Made by a program: the position numbers and the translations under genes. This document shows, one piece after another, positions 41,301 to 41,406 of a DNA stretch of 41,406 nucleotides. The stretch lies in contig CAINCZ010000145.1 in the NCBI GenBank assembly GCA_903847195.1, forward strand, positions 1 to 41,406. The letters are read 5' to 3'. The stretch comes from an uncultured Acidobacteriota bacterium. Its GTDB lineage: Bacteria > Acidobacteriota > Terriglobia > Terriglobales > CAINCZ01. The notes under the pieces were generated by a model, which saw nothing but the letters and a program-made list of their open reading frames with translations, searched no databases and was not told where the DNA came from. The stretch's first letter is position 1; each line of letters opens with the position of its first letter.

Positions 41301-41406
41301 TGACCTTGCCCCCGCAAAACGTATCCCTTAGCAAGCTGTTCTAATGGCGAAAGGGACACGAAGATGACGAAGGCAACGCGTGGTCGTTACACGCTTGAGT
41401 TCAAGC
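41301..41406 (+). mobile_element. Left end of an IS3-family-like insertion sequence (partial)
   Basis: The stretch beginning TGACCTTGCCCCCGC at 41301 resembles the terminal inverted repeat of IS3-group elements (TGA-start, C-rich). It is followed 63 nt later by the start of a transposase OrfA-like gene. The element runs off the right edge, so neither the other end nor a target duplication can be checked. Confidence 0.55.
41364..41406 (+). CDS. Transposase OrfA-like protein (N-terminal fragment)
   Basis: Fourteen codons are visible: MTKATRGRYTLEFK. The R-x-Y-T-x-E-F-K pattern is the usual opening of IS3/IS911-type OrfA helix-turn-helix proteins. AAAGGGA lies upstream of the ATG. The gene is cut by the window edge. 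Confidence 0.6.
   Translation, partial: MTKATRGRYTLEFK

Noticed and set aside
1..41406. CRISPR array, rRNA or complete tRNA genes
   Set aside because: No regularly spaced repeats and no rRNA-like or full cloverleaf sequence were seen on either strand.

Overview
The window is high-GC, densely coded DNA from a Gram-negative, non-enteric soil-type bacterium. Several traits suggest Acidobacteriota (Solibacter/Bryobacter-like): a winged-helix plus TPR regulator without a membrane segment, an outer-membrane barrel of the beta-barrel porin-2 type, a decayed MBG surface repeat, and many MFS/amidohydrolase/SDR catabolic genes. This is an inference; there is no rRNA or other decisive marker here.

Layout. 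(1) 1-2826, leftward: a Tat-exported molybdopterin oxidoreductase and the first codons of its Fe-S partner. (2) 3348-8980, rightward: a wHTH-TPR regulator, then an alpha/beta hydrolase, an aromatic-acid-type MFS carrier and an outer-membrane barrel, closed by a strong hairpin at 9015-9055. (3) 9152-10900: a decay zone with a URO-D-family gene broken by two in-frame stops, the 3' end of a tRNA (10644-10671), and a frameshifted MBG-domain remnant. (4) 10949-15387, leftward operon: FAH-family hydrolase, two SDRs, a 2-hydroxyacid dehydrogenase and a zinc alcohol dehydrogenase. (5) 15608-16399: a GntR/FCD regulator. (6) 16785-26709, rightward operon: an M24-fold enzyme with altered metal ligands, a complete branched-chain-type ABC importer (binding protein, two ATPases, two permeases) and a three-subunit molybdenum hydroxylase (FAD, 2Fe-2S and Mo subunits). 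(7) 26755-32583, rightward: a YkgJ-like Cys-cluster protein, a gamma-resorcylate-decarboxylase-like amidohydrolase, an MFS carrier, a maleate isomerase/arylmalonate decarboxylase-like protein and a second type of MFS carrier. (8) 32618-37139, leftward: PreA-like dihydropyrimidine dehydrogenase, VOC protein, dihydropyrimidinase-like amidohydrolase and fumarate-lyase-superfamily enzyme. (9) 37667-40131: another MFS carrier convergent with a second resorcylate-decarboxylase-like gene. (10) 40513-41088: an EF-P paralogue of the EfpL/YeiP type. (11) 41301-41406: the left end of an apparent IS3-family element.

How it fits together. The window reads as a catabolic island for small (hetero)aromatic or cyclic acids: several uptake routes, ring hydroxylation, ring reduction, hydrolysis of cyclic amides, non-oxidative decarboxylation and downstream C-C hydrolysis and dehydrogenation. 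The most informative signal is regulatory. The two divergent operons around the GntR regulator each carry the same 63-bp control module, ATATCGA-N14-ATCGA-N8-TTGACA-N17-TAA, in mirror orientation (15524-15462 on the minus strand; 16477-16539 on the plus strand). This ties the FAH/SDR/dehydrogenase operon to the M24-ABC-Mo-hydroxylase operon as one regulon and argues that they form a single, apparently uncharacterised pathway. The substrate cannot be read from sequence alone.
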